Source: Candidatus Eiseniibacteriota bacterium (lineage in GTDB: Bacteria > Eisenbacteria > RBG-16-71-46 > JAFGJU01). From it: DNA of 50,383 nucleotides. The position numbers and the translations under genes are program-made. This document shows positions 1 to 7,557 of the stretch, in pieces. The notes under the pieces are model-generated. The model had not been told where the DNA came from. It was given only the letters and a program-made list of their open reading frames with translations, and ran no database searches. The stretch is taken from the NCBI GenBank assembly GCA_020349905.1, contig CP070702.1, positions 2,180,553 through 2,230,935 of the forward strand, in the 5' to 3' direction. Numbering within the stretch: the first letter of the stretch is position 1; the number at the start of each line of letters is the position of its first letter.

Positions 1-1442
1 ACCTCCCTGTCGTCGAAGTGCACTATTGTCTCTCCCAGGATTTGATAGTTTTCGTGTCCCTTTCCCGCAACGAGAACGCTGTCTCCAGTTCGTGCGCCCC
101 TGAGCGCGTGCTCTATGGCTTCGCGACGGCCGGGCACCACCGTGACGTGCGCGTCAACCTGCCGCGCGCCCTTCTCGATACTCGCGATGATGCCGAGAGG
201 GTCTTCGCTGCGAGGATTGTCGGACGTTATGACGCAAAGGTCTGCGAGCGAGCCTGCCACGCGGCCCATCTCCGACCGCTTGCCCTTGTCCCTGTCTCCC
301 CCACACCCGAAGACGCATACGAGTCTCCCCTCGGTGATGTCTCGCACGGCCCTGAGAACATTCCCCAAGGCATCGGGGGTGTGCGCGTAGTCCACGAACA
401 CCGAGAAATCCTGTCCCTTCTCGACCCGTTCCAGTCTTCCGGGAATCCCCCTGACGGCCTGCAATCCGCGGATTATCTGATGCACTTCCAGATTGAGCGC
501 CGTCCCTACGCCGAATGCCGCGAGGGCGTTCATCGCGTTGAAGGCACCCGGTATGGACAGCGCCACCCTCAGATGCTCTCCCTTCCAGAACACCGAGAAC
601 GTGCTTCCATCCGGGAAGAGCTCCACGTCCGCCCCCCTCACGTCCGCCTCCGTCCTCATCGAGTATGTAACCAGGTTCTGCGCCGCAGCCTTCACGAACT
701 CCTGCGAGCACTGGCCGTCCAGGTTCACCACTGACGTGGGCCTGTCCTTATCAAACACGCCCCTCTCTTCCCTCGTGAAGAGCTTGAGCTTCGACCTCTT
801 GTATTCTTCGAACGTCCCGTGGAAGTCCAGGTGGTCACGGCTCAGATTCGTGAAGACCACCACGTCGAATTCTGTTCCGTATGAGCGACTGAGTGCCAGC
901 GCGTGCGAGGACACTTCTACGGCCGCGTGAGTCATGCCGAGGTCCACCATTTTCGCCATCAGTTCCTGAAACTCTGGAGCCTCAGGCGTGGTGTGTGGTC
1001 CCTTGAGACTCACGTCACCCAGGTCGTACCCTATTGTTCCGATCACACCGGCCTTAAGGCCCGCCTCTCTACAGATGGACCTCACCATGTAGGAGACGGT
1101 CGTTTTTCCGTTCGTGCCGGTTATTCCGACGACTTTCAGCTTGCGCGAGGGATACCCGTGGAACCGGCACGAGAGGAGGGCCAGAGCTTTCCTGGTGTCC
1201 GGTACCAGGACGCTTACCGCGCCCTCCACCGAAGTCTCTTTCTCCACCACGAGCGCGACGGCTCCGGAGGAAACGGCATCCCGCGCGAACTGATGGCCGT
1301 CGCTGTGCAGGCCCGAGATACAGACGAACACCCCTCCCGGTCCTATCCTGCGCGAATCGTAAGCGACGTGCGTGACGTCGACATCCGGAAGTGAAGGGGT
1401 CACCCGGGCACCGAGGTCCTTCAGTAGCTCCGGTAGCCTCAT
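1..1442 (-). CDS. murE: UDP-N-acetylmuramyl-tripeptide synthetase MurE (C-terminus cut by window edge)
   Basis: MurE is the cytoplasmic Mur ligase that adds the third stem-peptide amino acid to UDP-MurNAc-L-Ala-D-Glu, using ATP. I translated 480 residues from the ATG at 1442; the frame is open to base 1. The ATP-binding loop GTNGKTT lies near residue 108. The motif DNPRSEDP near residue 407 is the family signature for meso-diaminopimelate as substrate (lysine enzymes differ here). CGGDRDKGKR of the C-terminal domain is also present, so only the last few residues are missing. The ATG overlaps the stop of ftsI by four bases (ATGA), which implies translational coupling in the dcw operon. Family assignment is secure; DAP specificity is inferred from the motif. 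Confidence 0.95.
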   Translation of the reverse strand, partial: MRLPELLKDLGARVTPSLPDVDVTHVAYDSRRIGPGGVFVCISGLHSDGHQFARDAVSSGAVALVVEKETSVEGAVSVLVPDTRKALALLSCRFHGYPSRKLKVVGITGTNGKTTVSYMVRSICREAGLKAGVIGTIGYDLGDVSLKGPHTTPEAPEFQELMAKMVDLGMTHAAVEVSSHALALSRSYGTEFDVVVFTNLSRDHLDFHGTFEEYKRSKLKLFTREERGVFDKDRPTSVVNLDGQCSQEFVKAAAQNLVTYSMRTEADVRGADVELFPDGSTFSVFWKGEHLRVALSIPGAFNAMNALAAFGVGTALNLEVHQIIRGLQAVRGIPGRLERVEKGQDFSVFVDYAHTPDALGNVLRAVRDITEGRLVCVFGCGGDRDKGKRSEMGRVAGSLADLCVITSDNPRSEDPLGIIASIEKGARQVDAHVTVVPGRREAIEHALRGARTGDSVLVAGKGHENYQILGETIVHFDDRE

Positions 1443-3553
1443 CTGGCGCTCCACCTGTACAGGTCAGCCGGAGGGCTGCACCGCAACACGCATACCTGGC
1501 CGGGCCGTATCCTGCTTCCGGCAGGCGGGTGTTGAGCCACGACTATTCCGCTTCCCTTCACGTCCGGTATCACGGCCACGGAGGAGAGCCTTCGCAGGGC
1601 CTCTCTCAAGGGAAGCTCTCTCAGGTCCGGAATGGTCTCGTCGCCTTCCAGAGATCGTTCGTTCTCGGCCATCTCCAGTTCCACGGTGGCGCCTGCGTTC
1701 GCAAAGACACCCGGAGGCGGATACTGGCGAAAGACCCTGCTTCCGATCCCGCGCACCTCCGTCCTGAAACCTGCGCTTCTGAGCGCCCTTGCCGCTTCGC
1801 GTTCTCCCAGAAGCCTGACGTCAGGCACAGGCAGCGGGGCGTCGTTCTCCACCACGAACGGGATCCTGGCGAAGTCGGGGGCCAGGGGTGGCCGCGCACA
1901 CTTGCTGACGGTCTCTATCACCTCCTTGAAGGCTGGGGCTGCCACGAGCGCACCTAGATGTTCTTCAGCGGGCTCATCAAGCACAACTAGGCAGATTATC
2001 CTGCTGTTCTCGGCCGGAACCAGCCCGGCGAACGAACCCACAAAGCGTGAGTAGGTTCGAGTTTTAGGACTGTACTTCTGTGCGGTCCCCGTTTTTCCTC
2101 CCAGGCGACACCAGTCTACCCGTGCGTTCCGGCCCGTGCCCTCGTCCACCGCGGTAGCCAGGAGCTCTCGGACCGTGCGGGCCGTAGAAGAGGACAGGAC
2201 GCGCCTCACTCTGCGCGGCGCCCATTCTCTGACCGGCTTGCCGTTCTTGTCCTCGACTTTCTTCACGATGCTTGGCCTCATCAGGACGCCGTCGTTTCCG
2301 GCGGCGGCATACGCCATCGCAAGCTGGAGGCACGTGACGGAAATCTCCTGCCCCATCGCCATGGTGGGCAGAGACCTCTGGGACCAGACCGAAGGGTTCC
2401 GGAGCGTTCCGGAGACTTCTCCCGGGAGCTCAACGCCGGTCGTGGCCCCGAAACTGAAAGCACGGCAATACTTGTAGAAAGTCTCGGGTCCTAGCTCTAT
2501 CCCGAGCTTGGCCGCCACGATGTTGCTGGAGTACGCGAAGGCCTGCTTGAGGGTCAGCCAACCGTGTTTGGAAGTGTCCCGTATCCTGAACTTGCCGAAG
2601 TTCATCATCCCGTTCTCTGCGAAGAACGTGCTGGAGGTGTCGGCCATCCCCTCCTCCAGAACGGCTGCCAGGGTGATGAGCTTGAACGTGGAGCCCGGTT
2701 CGAACTGGTCGGTGACGGCTCGATTCCTCATTGCTGCCTTCTTCCACGTTCGACGGTCGCCGGGGTCGAAGCTGGGTTCGTTCACCATCGCAAGTATCTC
2801 TCCGGTCGAAGGGTTCAGGATCAGAATCGAACCGCCGGCTGCCCCGTTCTCAGCCACGGCGCGCTTCAAGCTCGAAGCGGCGATCGTCTGATAGCGGGAA
2901 TCGATGGTCAGCATGACGCTCGCACCCGGGCGGGGCTGCTTGCTCAGGCTCCTGGAGGTGACCACATCCTTGCCGCGGGCGTCGTGCGACAGGATGAACC
3001 AGCCGGGAGTACCCTCCAGCACGTCGTTGAGCTGGGCTTCTACCCCTTCCGTTCCCTTTCCGTCCGTGTTGACCAGTCCGACCACGTGACACGCGGCTCC
3101 TCCCAGCGGGTATATTCTCCTCGTGTCGTCGATGAGGTCTATTCCGGGAAGCTTGGCCTCTCTAAGCCTGGCTTCGGCCTCCGCTGATATCTTCCTGGCT
3201 ATGGATACGTACCCCGCGTCCTTCTTCAGGCTTCTCAGGAGCTTGCGATAGGAGATTCCCAGGGCAGAGCTCAGCTCTCTGGCCGTGGCCTCCTTGTTGC
3301 GGATCTGTGGAGGGTACGCGCAGACCGAAGAGGTTCTTATGTCCTGCGCCAGTATCTCGCCGTTTCGATCGTAGATTGTGCCTCGGATTCCGGTCAGCGG
3401 AACACGACGGTTGTGCTGTGCCTTGGCGCGGTCTTCGTAAGAAGAATGGGAGACAATCTGGAGCTGAAACAACCTGGCGAAGACGATGACCCATATCACC
3501 AGGCTTCCGAGAGCGATGTGTTTGAGTCTGTGCCTGGAGTCATAGGTTCTCAT
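1439..3553 (-). CDS. ftsI: Penicillin-binding protein, FtsI/SpoVD type with two PASTA domains
   Basis: This is a class B transpeptidase that crosslinks septal peptidoglycan. The 704-residue protein has one N-terminal membrane anchor (about 11-33), a dimerisation domain, and a transpeptidase domain with SxxK at Ser288-Lys291, SSN at 342-344 and KTGT at 487-490. Two PASTA repeats follow at about 575-640 and 645-700. PASTA domains bind muropeptide or beta-lactam and are typical of Gram-positive PBP2x/SpoVD but also occur in several Gram-negative candidate phyla. The E. coli enzyme lacks them. It sits 18 bases after ftsL and overlaps murE, the classic dcw order. The catalytic assignment is firm. 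Which of the FtsI or SpoVD names fits best is a matter of convention. Confidence 0.93.
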   Translation of the reverse strand: MRTYDSRHRLKHIALGSLVIWVIVFARLFQLQIVSHSSYEDRAKAQHNRRVPLTGIRGTIYDRNGEILAQDIRTSSVCAYPPQIRNKEATARELSSALGISYRKLLRSLKKDAGYVSIARKISAEAEARLREAKLPGIDLIDDTRRIYPLGGAACHVVGLVNTDGKGTEGVEAQLNDVLEGTPGWFILSHDARGKDVVTSRSLSKQPRPGASVMLTIDSRYQTIAASSLKRAVAENGAAGGSILILNPSTGEILAMVNEPSFDPGDRRTWKKAAMRNRAVTDQFEPGSTFKLITLAAVLEEGMADTSSTFFAENGMMNFGKFRIRDTSKHGWLTLKQAFAYSSNIVAAKLGIELGPETFYKYCRAFSFGATTGVELPGEVSGTLRNPSVWSQRSLPTMAMGQEISVTCLQLAMAYAAAGNDGVLMRPSIVKKVEDKNGKPVREWAPRRVRRVLSSSTARTVRELLATAVDEGTGRNARVDWCRLGGKTGTAQKYSPKTRTYSRFVGSFAGLVPAENSRIICLVVLDEPAEEHLGALVAAPAFKEVIETVSKCARPPLAPDFARIPFVVENDAPLPVPDVRLLGEREAARALRSAGFRTEVRGIGSRVFRQYPPPGVFANAGATVELEMAENERSLEGDETIPDLRELPLREALRRLSSVAVIPDVKGSGIVVAQHPPAGSRIRPGQVCVLRCSPPADLYRWSAR

Positions 3554-3571
3554 CTCAGATGTTCCAGTTTT

Positions 3572-4027
3572 CTATGGTTGCGATGGCCGGTCGGCCCGGG
3601 CAAGGGCCGTGGTTACGAAGAACTCGAGGATTCTGTGCTGAACGTGCTCGAGTGAGGACAGTTGTGCGGAAGCATAGCGCCGGTCTACGAAGAAGCCCTG
3701 CTCTTCCGACAGGAGAACCACCTGCGCTACGTCGGGAGCTCTGAGACCCATGTCGGAGGCGTCCGTGCTCGAAAGCGCCACCATCATGTCCTTCTGAATA
3801 CTGGCACGGGTCTCCGTGACCTGAGCGCGCAGATTCTCCACGGACTGCTGTTTCTGCTTCAGCTGCGAGAGGAGCTGGTCCATGTACAGGTTCTCCCACG
3901 CGAAGATGAAGGCCAGAGAGAAGGCCACCACGACGGACAACAGCTTGGTCAGCGCCACCTTCTTGTTGGACGGGAACGTGGTCCAGCCAGGCCTGTGCGA
4001 GGGCGATCTCCTAAGGAATCTGCTCAT
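3572..4027 (-). CDS. ftsL: FtsL-like division protein
   Basis: A 151-residue protein with a basic cytoplasmic N-terminus, one hydrophobic segment at about 27-47, and then a predicted coiled coil rich in Gln, Glu and Leu (about 50-85). This is the architecture of FtsL/DivIC, small bitopic proteins that join FtsB and FtsQ and activate FtsWI at the septum. Primary sequence is poorly conserved in the family, so the call rests on topology and position between rsmH and ftsI. The ATG lies inside the end of rsmH (17-base overlap). The 60-residue tail beyond the coiled coil is longer than in E. coli FtsL, and its role is unknown. Confidence 0.72.
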   Translation of the reverse strand: MSRFLRRSPSHRPGWTTFPSNKKVALTKLLSVVVAFSLAFIFAWENLYMDQLLSQLKQKQQSVENLRAQVTETRASIQKDMMVALSSTDASDMGLRAPDVAQVVLLSEEQGFFVDRRYASAQLSSLEHVQHRILEFFVTTALARADRPSQP

Positions 4028-4943
4028 TCTCTGATCTCCTGGCCGCTCTCAGACGAGCGCTCCTTGACCTGGGGTTTGTAGCCACTTCCTGCTTGCTCGG
4101 TCTCACGGCCTTGCGCGTGAGAAGCTCCAGCCTGCTCCTGGTTCCGTCGGCAAAGGCTACCTCTTCTCGCAGGAGTTGTTTGACGATTCTGTCTTCACCG
4201 GAATGATAGGCGATCACGCAGATTCTGCTGCCGGGGCAAAGCGACGCGCAGGCCAGGCGCAGGCCTTCGCGAATTGCTTCCAGCTCATCGTTCACCGCTA
4301 TGCGGACGGCCTGGAACACCCTGGCGAGAGAAGCGTGAAGGTTTCTCTGTGGCAGCACCCCGCTCACCGCGCTGACCAGATGCGACGTGGAGGAAAGGGA
4401 TCTCTTCTTTCGGTGAGTCGCTATGGCGCGAGCGAGCCTGTTGGCGTTTCTTACATCTCCGTACACCTTGAGAATCTCCGCCAGCCGCTTCTCGTCATAG
4501 GTGTTCAGTATGTCAGCGGCCGTGACTCCCGCGCTGGAGTCGAATCTCATGTCGAGCGGCGCTTCCTCCTGGAAACTGAATCCCCTGTTCGAAGCGAGCT
4601 GGTGAGAGGAGATTCCCAGGTCAAAGAACGCTCCGCTCAGAAACTTCACCGAAAGCTCTCGGAGAACCTCCGGCAGCCTCCGGAAATCCTTATTAAAGAG
4701 GAAAACTCTTTCACCAAATGCCTTAAGCTTCTCATTGGCGACAAGGAGCGATTCCCGGTCCCTGTCCAGTCCTATGAGCCTGCCCTGGTGAGAGAGTTTT
4801 CCTAGAACGGCGACGGCGTGTCCTCCACAACCCACGGTGCAGTCTGCGTAAGTGCCGTCGGGGTCGTGGACCAGGAGCGACAAGACCTCCCGGACCATGG
4901 CCGGAACGTGAAGTTGTCGCCTTCCCAGGTAGCTCTGAGGCAT
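4011..4943 (-). CDS. rsmH: 16S rRNA m4C1402 methyltransferase RsmH (MraW)
   Basis: RsmH transfers a methyl group from SAM to N4 of C1402 in the 16S rRNA decoding centre. The 310-residue reading starts at the ATG at 4943 (MPQSYLGRRQLHVPAM), which matches the usual family length. The frame stays open upstream to 5018, but that extension lies inside the preceding STAS gene and is not conserved-looking. The SAM-binding region ADCTVGCGGHAVAVL and GRLIGLDRD is near the N-terminus, followed by the family segments FDLGISSHQL and MRFD. The ATG is four bases after the STAS stop. The gene is a standard dcw member and is likely translated from the mraZ promoter transcript. Confidence 0.95.
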   Translation of the reverse strand: MPQSYLGRRQLHVPAMVREVLSLLVHDPDGTYADCTVGCGGHAVAVLGKLSHQGRLIGLDRDRESLLVANEKLKAFGERVFLFNKDFRRLPEVLRELSVKFLSGAFFDLGISSHQLASNRGFSFQEEAPLDMRFDSSAGVTAADILNTYDEKRLAEILKVYGDVRNANRLARAIATHRKKRSLSSTSHLVSAVSGVLPQRNLHASLARVFQAVRIAVNDELEAIREGLRLACASLCPGSRICVIAYHSGEDRIVKQLLREEVAFADGTRSRLELLTRKAVRPSKQEVATNPRSRSARLRAARRSENEQIP

Positions 4944-4947
4944 CTCG

Positions 4948-5382
4948 TCACATGGCTGCGGATGCGGCTTTCGCCCGAGATGTCGGAGAAACACACGACT
5001 CGGCCGCGGAGATCTCAAGAGCCCGCGCCGCTTCTTCTCTGCTTCCGAAGATGTCCAGCCCCGTCTCGCAGCCGAACGCCAGGAAGATATCGAAGATGTA
5101 ATCGCTTAAGTTGCAGAGAGTTATGCGGCAACCAGACCTGGCCAGTTTCTCGAGTGCAGACGTAAAGGAGGGAAGGCTTCTGTAGTCGGCGTGCTTGAGC
5201 CTTGAGAAGTCAATTATGATGGCGGACTTCCCTGATGTGAAGAGCCTTGCGAGACGGCCTGTCAGAGCTTCGACGTTGCTGACAGAGAGCCTTCCCTCCA
5301 GTACGATGGCTCCTTGAGCCCCGGCCTCATGCACTCGCATCGTGAATGAGGATTTGTTGTGTCCTACGGTTTCTTCACTCAC
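4948..5382 (-). CDS. STAS-domain protein (anti-anti-sigma-like) inside the dcw cluster
   Basis: A 144-residue protein made mostly of one STAS domain (about 12-115), the fold of SpoIIAA/RsbV anti-sigma-factor antagonists. In those proteins a Ser in the motif DSSGL is phosphorylated by a partner kinase. The aligned stretch here reads DYRSL (66-70), so the phospho-Ser position is Tyr67 and the domain may not be switched in the usual way. The start is a GTG at 5382; an AAGGAGG sequence about 60 bases upstream has no start codon at a usable distance. It is flanked by mraZ and rsmH, which are normally adjacent. No partner anti-sigma kinase or sigma factor is in the window. Fold call is fairly sure; role is unknown. 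Confidence 0.8.
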   Translation of the reverse strand: MSEETVGHNKSSFTMRVHEAGAQGAIVLEGRLSVSNVEALTGRLARLFTSGKSAIIIDFSRLKHADYRSLPSFTSALEKLARSGCRITLCNLSDYIFDIFLAFGCETGLDIFGSREEAARALEISAAESCVSPTSRAKAASAAM

Positions 5383-5465
5383 CCGTGTTCTCTCGCGGTC
5401 CCGTCCTGTTCCGCAATCCGTGCTTCGACTGCGTTCTGTCGCCGGCTCAATCCTCCTTGAGTTCC

Positions 5466-5930
5466 TCAGTCGGCGACCTCCTCTCTCGGAACGAAGACCC
5501 TTTCAGCGGCCTCTTCCAGTGTTCCCTTGCGTTCACTCTGGTATTTCGAGTAGACTCGCGGGTTCCAGATTTCTATTCTGTCTAGAACCCCCAAGAACAA
5601 AACTTCCTTCTTGAACTTCGCGACATCGAGAAGTTCCTGAGGAATCTTAATCCGTCCCTGTGAATCGATTTCCACATCGTAGGCATTCTCAAGGAATATT
5701 CTGGAAAACCTTCTCGTGTCGGCCTTCCAGAAAGGCAGTCCCTTGAGTCTCCGTTGAACGCTCTCCCACTCGCTTCGCGGATACAGAAAAAGACAACCGT
5801 CGAGTCCCTTCATTACAACGAACGCCTGGCTCGCCTTTCGCGGCAGCGTTCGCCTCAGGGTCGACGGTATGCTTACCCTGCCCTTGTGATCGATGGTGTG
5901 TGTGAACTTTCCTTTGAATCCGATTTCCAT
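5466..5930 (-). CDS. mraZ: Transcriptional regulator MraZ
   Basis: MraZ is a DNA-binding protein with two tandem AbrB-like (SpoVT-AbrB) domains that forms a ring and represses or tunes its own dcw operon. Both DNA-binding motifs are visible: DHKGRVSIPS at 14-23 and DSQGRIKIP near 89-97. Length (154) is normal. It is the first gene of the division cluster, about 110 bases after the predicted start of transcription. Three spaced TGGGN-type boxes, the known MraZ target pattern, lie in its leader (6019-6043), so autoregulation is likely. No strong Shine-Dalgarno is seen ahead of the ATG at 5930. Confidence 0.96.
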   Translation of the reverse strand: MEIGFKGKFTHTIDHKGRVSIPSTLRRTLPRKASQAFVVMKGLDGCLFLYPRSEWESVQRRLKGLPFWKADTRRFSRIFLENAYDVEIDSQGRIKIPQELLDVAKFKKEVLFLGVLDRIEIWNPRVYSKYQSERKGTLEEAAERVFVPREEVAD

Positions 5931-6018
5931 CAGGCTTGGTTCTCACGGGACGTGCTTTCGTCTTCGAACGTCTCTCTGTGGGCCTGTCTTCCATCCATCA
6001 CCACCGCGTGCGCTTTCT

Positions 6019-6043
6019 CACCACAATTCCCCACTTTTTCCCA
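6019..6043 (-). promoter_or_regulatory. MraZ operator: three TGGGN boxes at 10-base spacing
   Basis: On the minus strand TGGGA (6043-6039), TGGGG (6033-6029) and TGGTG (6023-6019) follow one another with exactly five bases between boxes. Published MraZ sites are TGGGN repeats separated by five bases. Here the boxes lie just downstream of the predicted -10, covering roughly +1 to +25, a position suited to repression by blocking promoter clearance. The third box deviates at one G. Confidence 0.85.
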
Positions 6044-6050
6044 CCCGCGC

Positions 6051-6080
6051 ATCATACCCACCCCGCGCCGAGGGTGTCAA
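6051..6080 (-). promoter_or_regulatory. Sigma-70-type promoter of the mraZ/dcw operon
   Basis: On the minus strand a perfect -35 TTGACA (6080-6075) and a near-perfect -10 TATGAT (6056-6051) are separated by 18 bases. The predicted start of transcription is near 6044, giving an mraZ leader of about 110 bases. It lies 52 bases after the stop of the last glycan-cluster gene, with no terminator hairpin between them, so read-through from upstream could add to dcw transcription. Confidence 0.85.
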
Positions 6081-6132
6081 CAAAAAAGTGTGGCGACCGG
6101 AAAAAAAGTCCACAGTCCGCGAGGAGGCCCTA

Positions 6133-7515
6133 TTACGCCATGTTTTTCAATGGATTAGCGGAAGATGAGGAGCGCGGGTCGACCCCGTGAAGCAGGTCCA
6201 GTTGCCCTGCCAGCTGCCTTGCCAGCGCCGGCCTCTCGTAGGAGACTAGCGCGGACCTGTCTTTGGGGCCGCCGATGGGGCTTCCTGCCTCGTAGGCATC
6301 GAAGAAGCGGGACAACGCCTCGAAGACGGCAGCCGGGTTAGGGGTGGAGATCACCGTCCCGGCGCACACGTTCCTCACGAACCGTGCCGCCGGCCCCTCG
6401 GGAACGAGGGCAAGCACCGCCCTGCCCGATGCGGCGTACTCGAAGACCTTGGCCGGATAGATCAAGGCTCCTCTACGGCTATGATGCTCCATGAGAAGCA
6501 AGAGATGAGAAGAAAGTTGAAGGCGCACGGACTCCTTGTGAGGCAGAGTGTCCCCGAAGACGACGATGTCAGCCAGGCCCAGTTCTTCTGACCTCAGTTC
6601 GTTTTCACTGTCTCTGGGTCCCATCAAAAGAACTTCGGTTCTCTGCCTGGCCTCTGGTTTCTTCTCGAGAAACGTTCTCAATCCCTCCAGAAAATCAAAA
6701 CAGTTTCTCCTTCCGGTGAGGTTGCCGGTGTGGGTGACGGTGAACTTCTCTCGGAGGGGGATTTCCTCCCCGAAGTCATCCGGGTCAAAGCCGTTCGTGA
6801 TGACCACGAACTTCTCTCTCGGAAGCCGCGGATACTTCTTCAGAAAATCGCGTGCAGTCTCTTCGGACGTGCATACCACGCGGTCCGCACACGAGACCAC
6901 CCGGCTCTCCATGAGTCTGTTAAGACCCAGATGAAGAGGCGTGGGCGGGCTGAACGTGAGCCTCTCGGTCCAGGGGTCACGAAAATCCGCAACCCACGGC
7001 CTTCCCGTGAGACGCTTAAGCAGGAGGCCGGCCAGGTGCGTGCTGTCGGGAGAGGAGGTGGAATAGAGGACCGAGATGGAGCGCTCTCTCATGCACCGCA
7101 GGCCGGCTGACACGGCGAAGGGGACCCACCCCACGTATTGGTCAGGAATCAAAAAGAAGCTGGAGAGCTTTCTCAGGCGGGCAAAGAGAGCGCCGGACCT
7201 CTCGCCGCCTGCGCTCACTTCACCTCCGGACCCGGCGCTCTTCCTTAGCCCCCCACCTCCCGGGAGAAGCTTGAGCAAGTAGAACACCGAGGGCGATAAA
7301 GTGCGCGCGTCGTGCAGGCCTGAAGGCAGGTCTTCTTCGAGAGAGCTGTCCTTGACCCAGTAGGCGCTCTCCTTAACGGTCACCACCACGGGGGTCCAGC
7401 CGAAGTCCGGAAGATATTTCACGAACTTGGACGTCCTCTGGACTCCGCCTCCTCCGAGAGGCGGAAAGAAGTGCGCCAGCATGAGGACTTCTCGTTGAGC
7501 GGTTCTCGTAGCCAA
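6133..7515 (-). CDS. GT4-family glycosyltransferase
   Basis: A 460-residue GT-B fold transferase. The N-terminal domain opens with HFFPPLGGGGVQR, the glycine-rich acceptor-side loop of GT4 enzymes. The C-terminal domain has the nucleotide-sugar-binding region, including YPAKVFEYAASGRAVLAL with its conserved Glu. The preferred start is a TTG at 7515, directly after GGAGGGGGAG; an ATG at 7482 has no comparable ribosome-binding site. It is the last gene of the glycan cluster, 42 bases after the flippase gene. It probably adds a hexose or heptose to a lipid-linked glycan on the cytoplasmic face; donor and acceptor cannot be read from sequence. Confidence 0.88.
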   Translation of the reverse strand: MATRTAQREVLMLAHFFPPLGGGGVQRTSKFVKYLPDFGWTPVVVTVKESAYWVKDSSLEEDLPSGLHDARTLSPSVFYLLKLLPGGGGLRKSAGSGGEVSAGGERSGALFARLRKLSSFFLIPDQYVGWVPFAVSAGLRCMRERSISVLYSTSSPDSTHLAGLLLKRLTGRPWVADFRDPWTERLTFSPPTPLHLGLNRLMESRVVSCADRVVCTSEETARDFLKKYPRLPREKFVVITNGFDPDDFGEEIPLREKFTVTHTGNLTGRRNCFDFLEGLRTFLEKKPEARQRTEVLLMGPRDSENELRSEELGLADIVVFGDTLPHKESVRLQLSSHLLLLMEHHSRRGALIYPAKVFEYAASGRAVLALVPEGPAARFVRNVCAGTVISTPNPAAVFEALSRFFDAYEAGSPIGGPKDRSALVSYERPALARQLAGQLDLLHGVDPRSSSSANPLKNMA

Positions 7516-7557
7516 GGCTCCCCCTCCGCTCCGTCACCCTGAATGGATTCCGGGTAT

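Noticed and set aside
5383..5465. Strong AAGGAGG downstream of mraZ as the start signal of an unannotated small gene
   Set aside because: No ATG, GTG or TTG lies 5-10 bases after it in a frame of useful length; a nearby TTG is one base away and ATT is adjacent.
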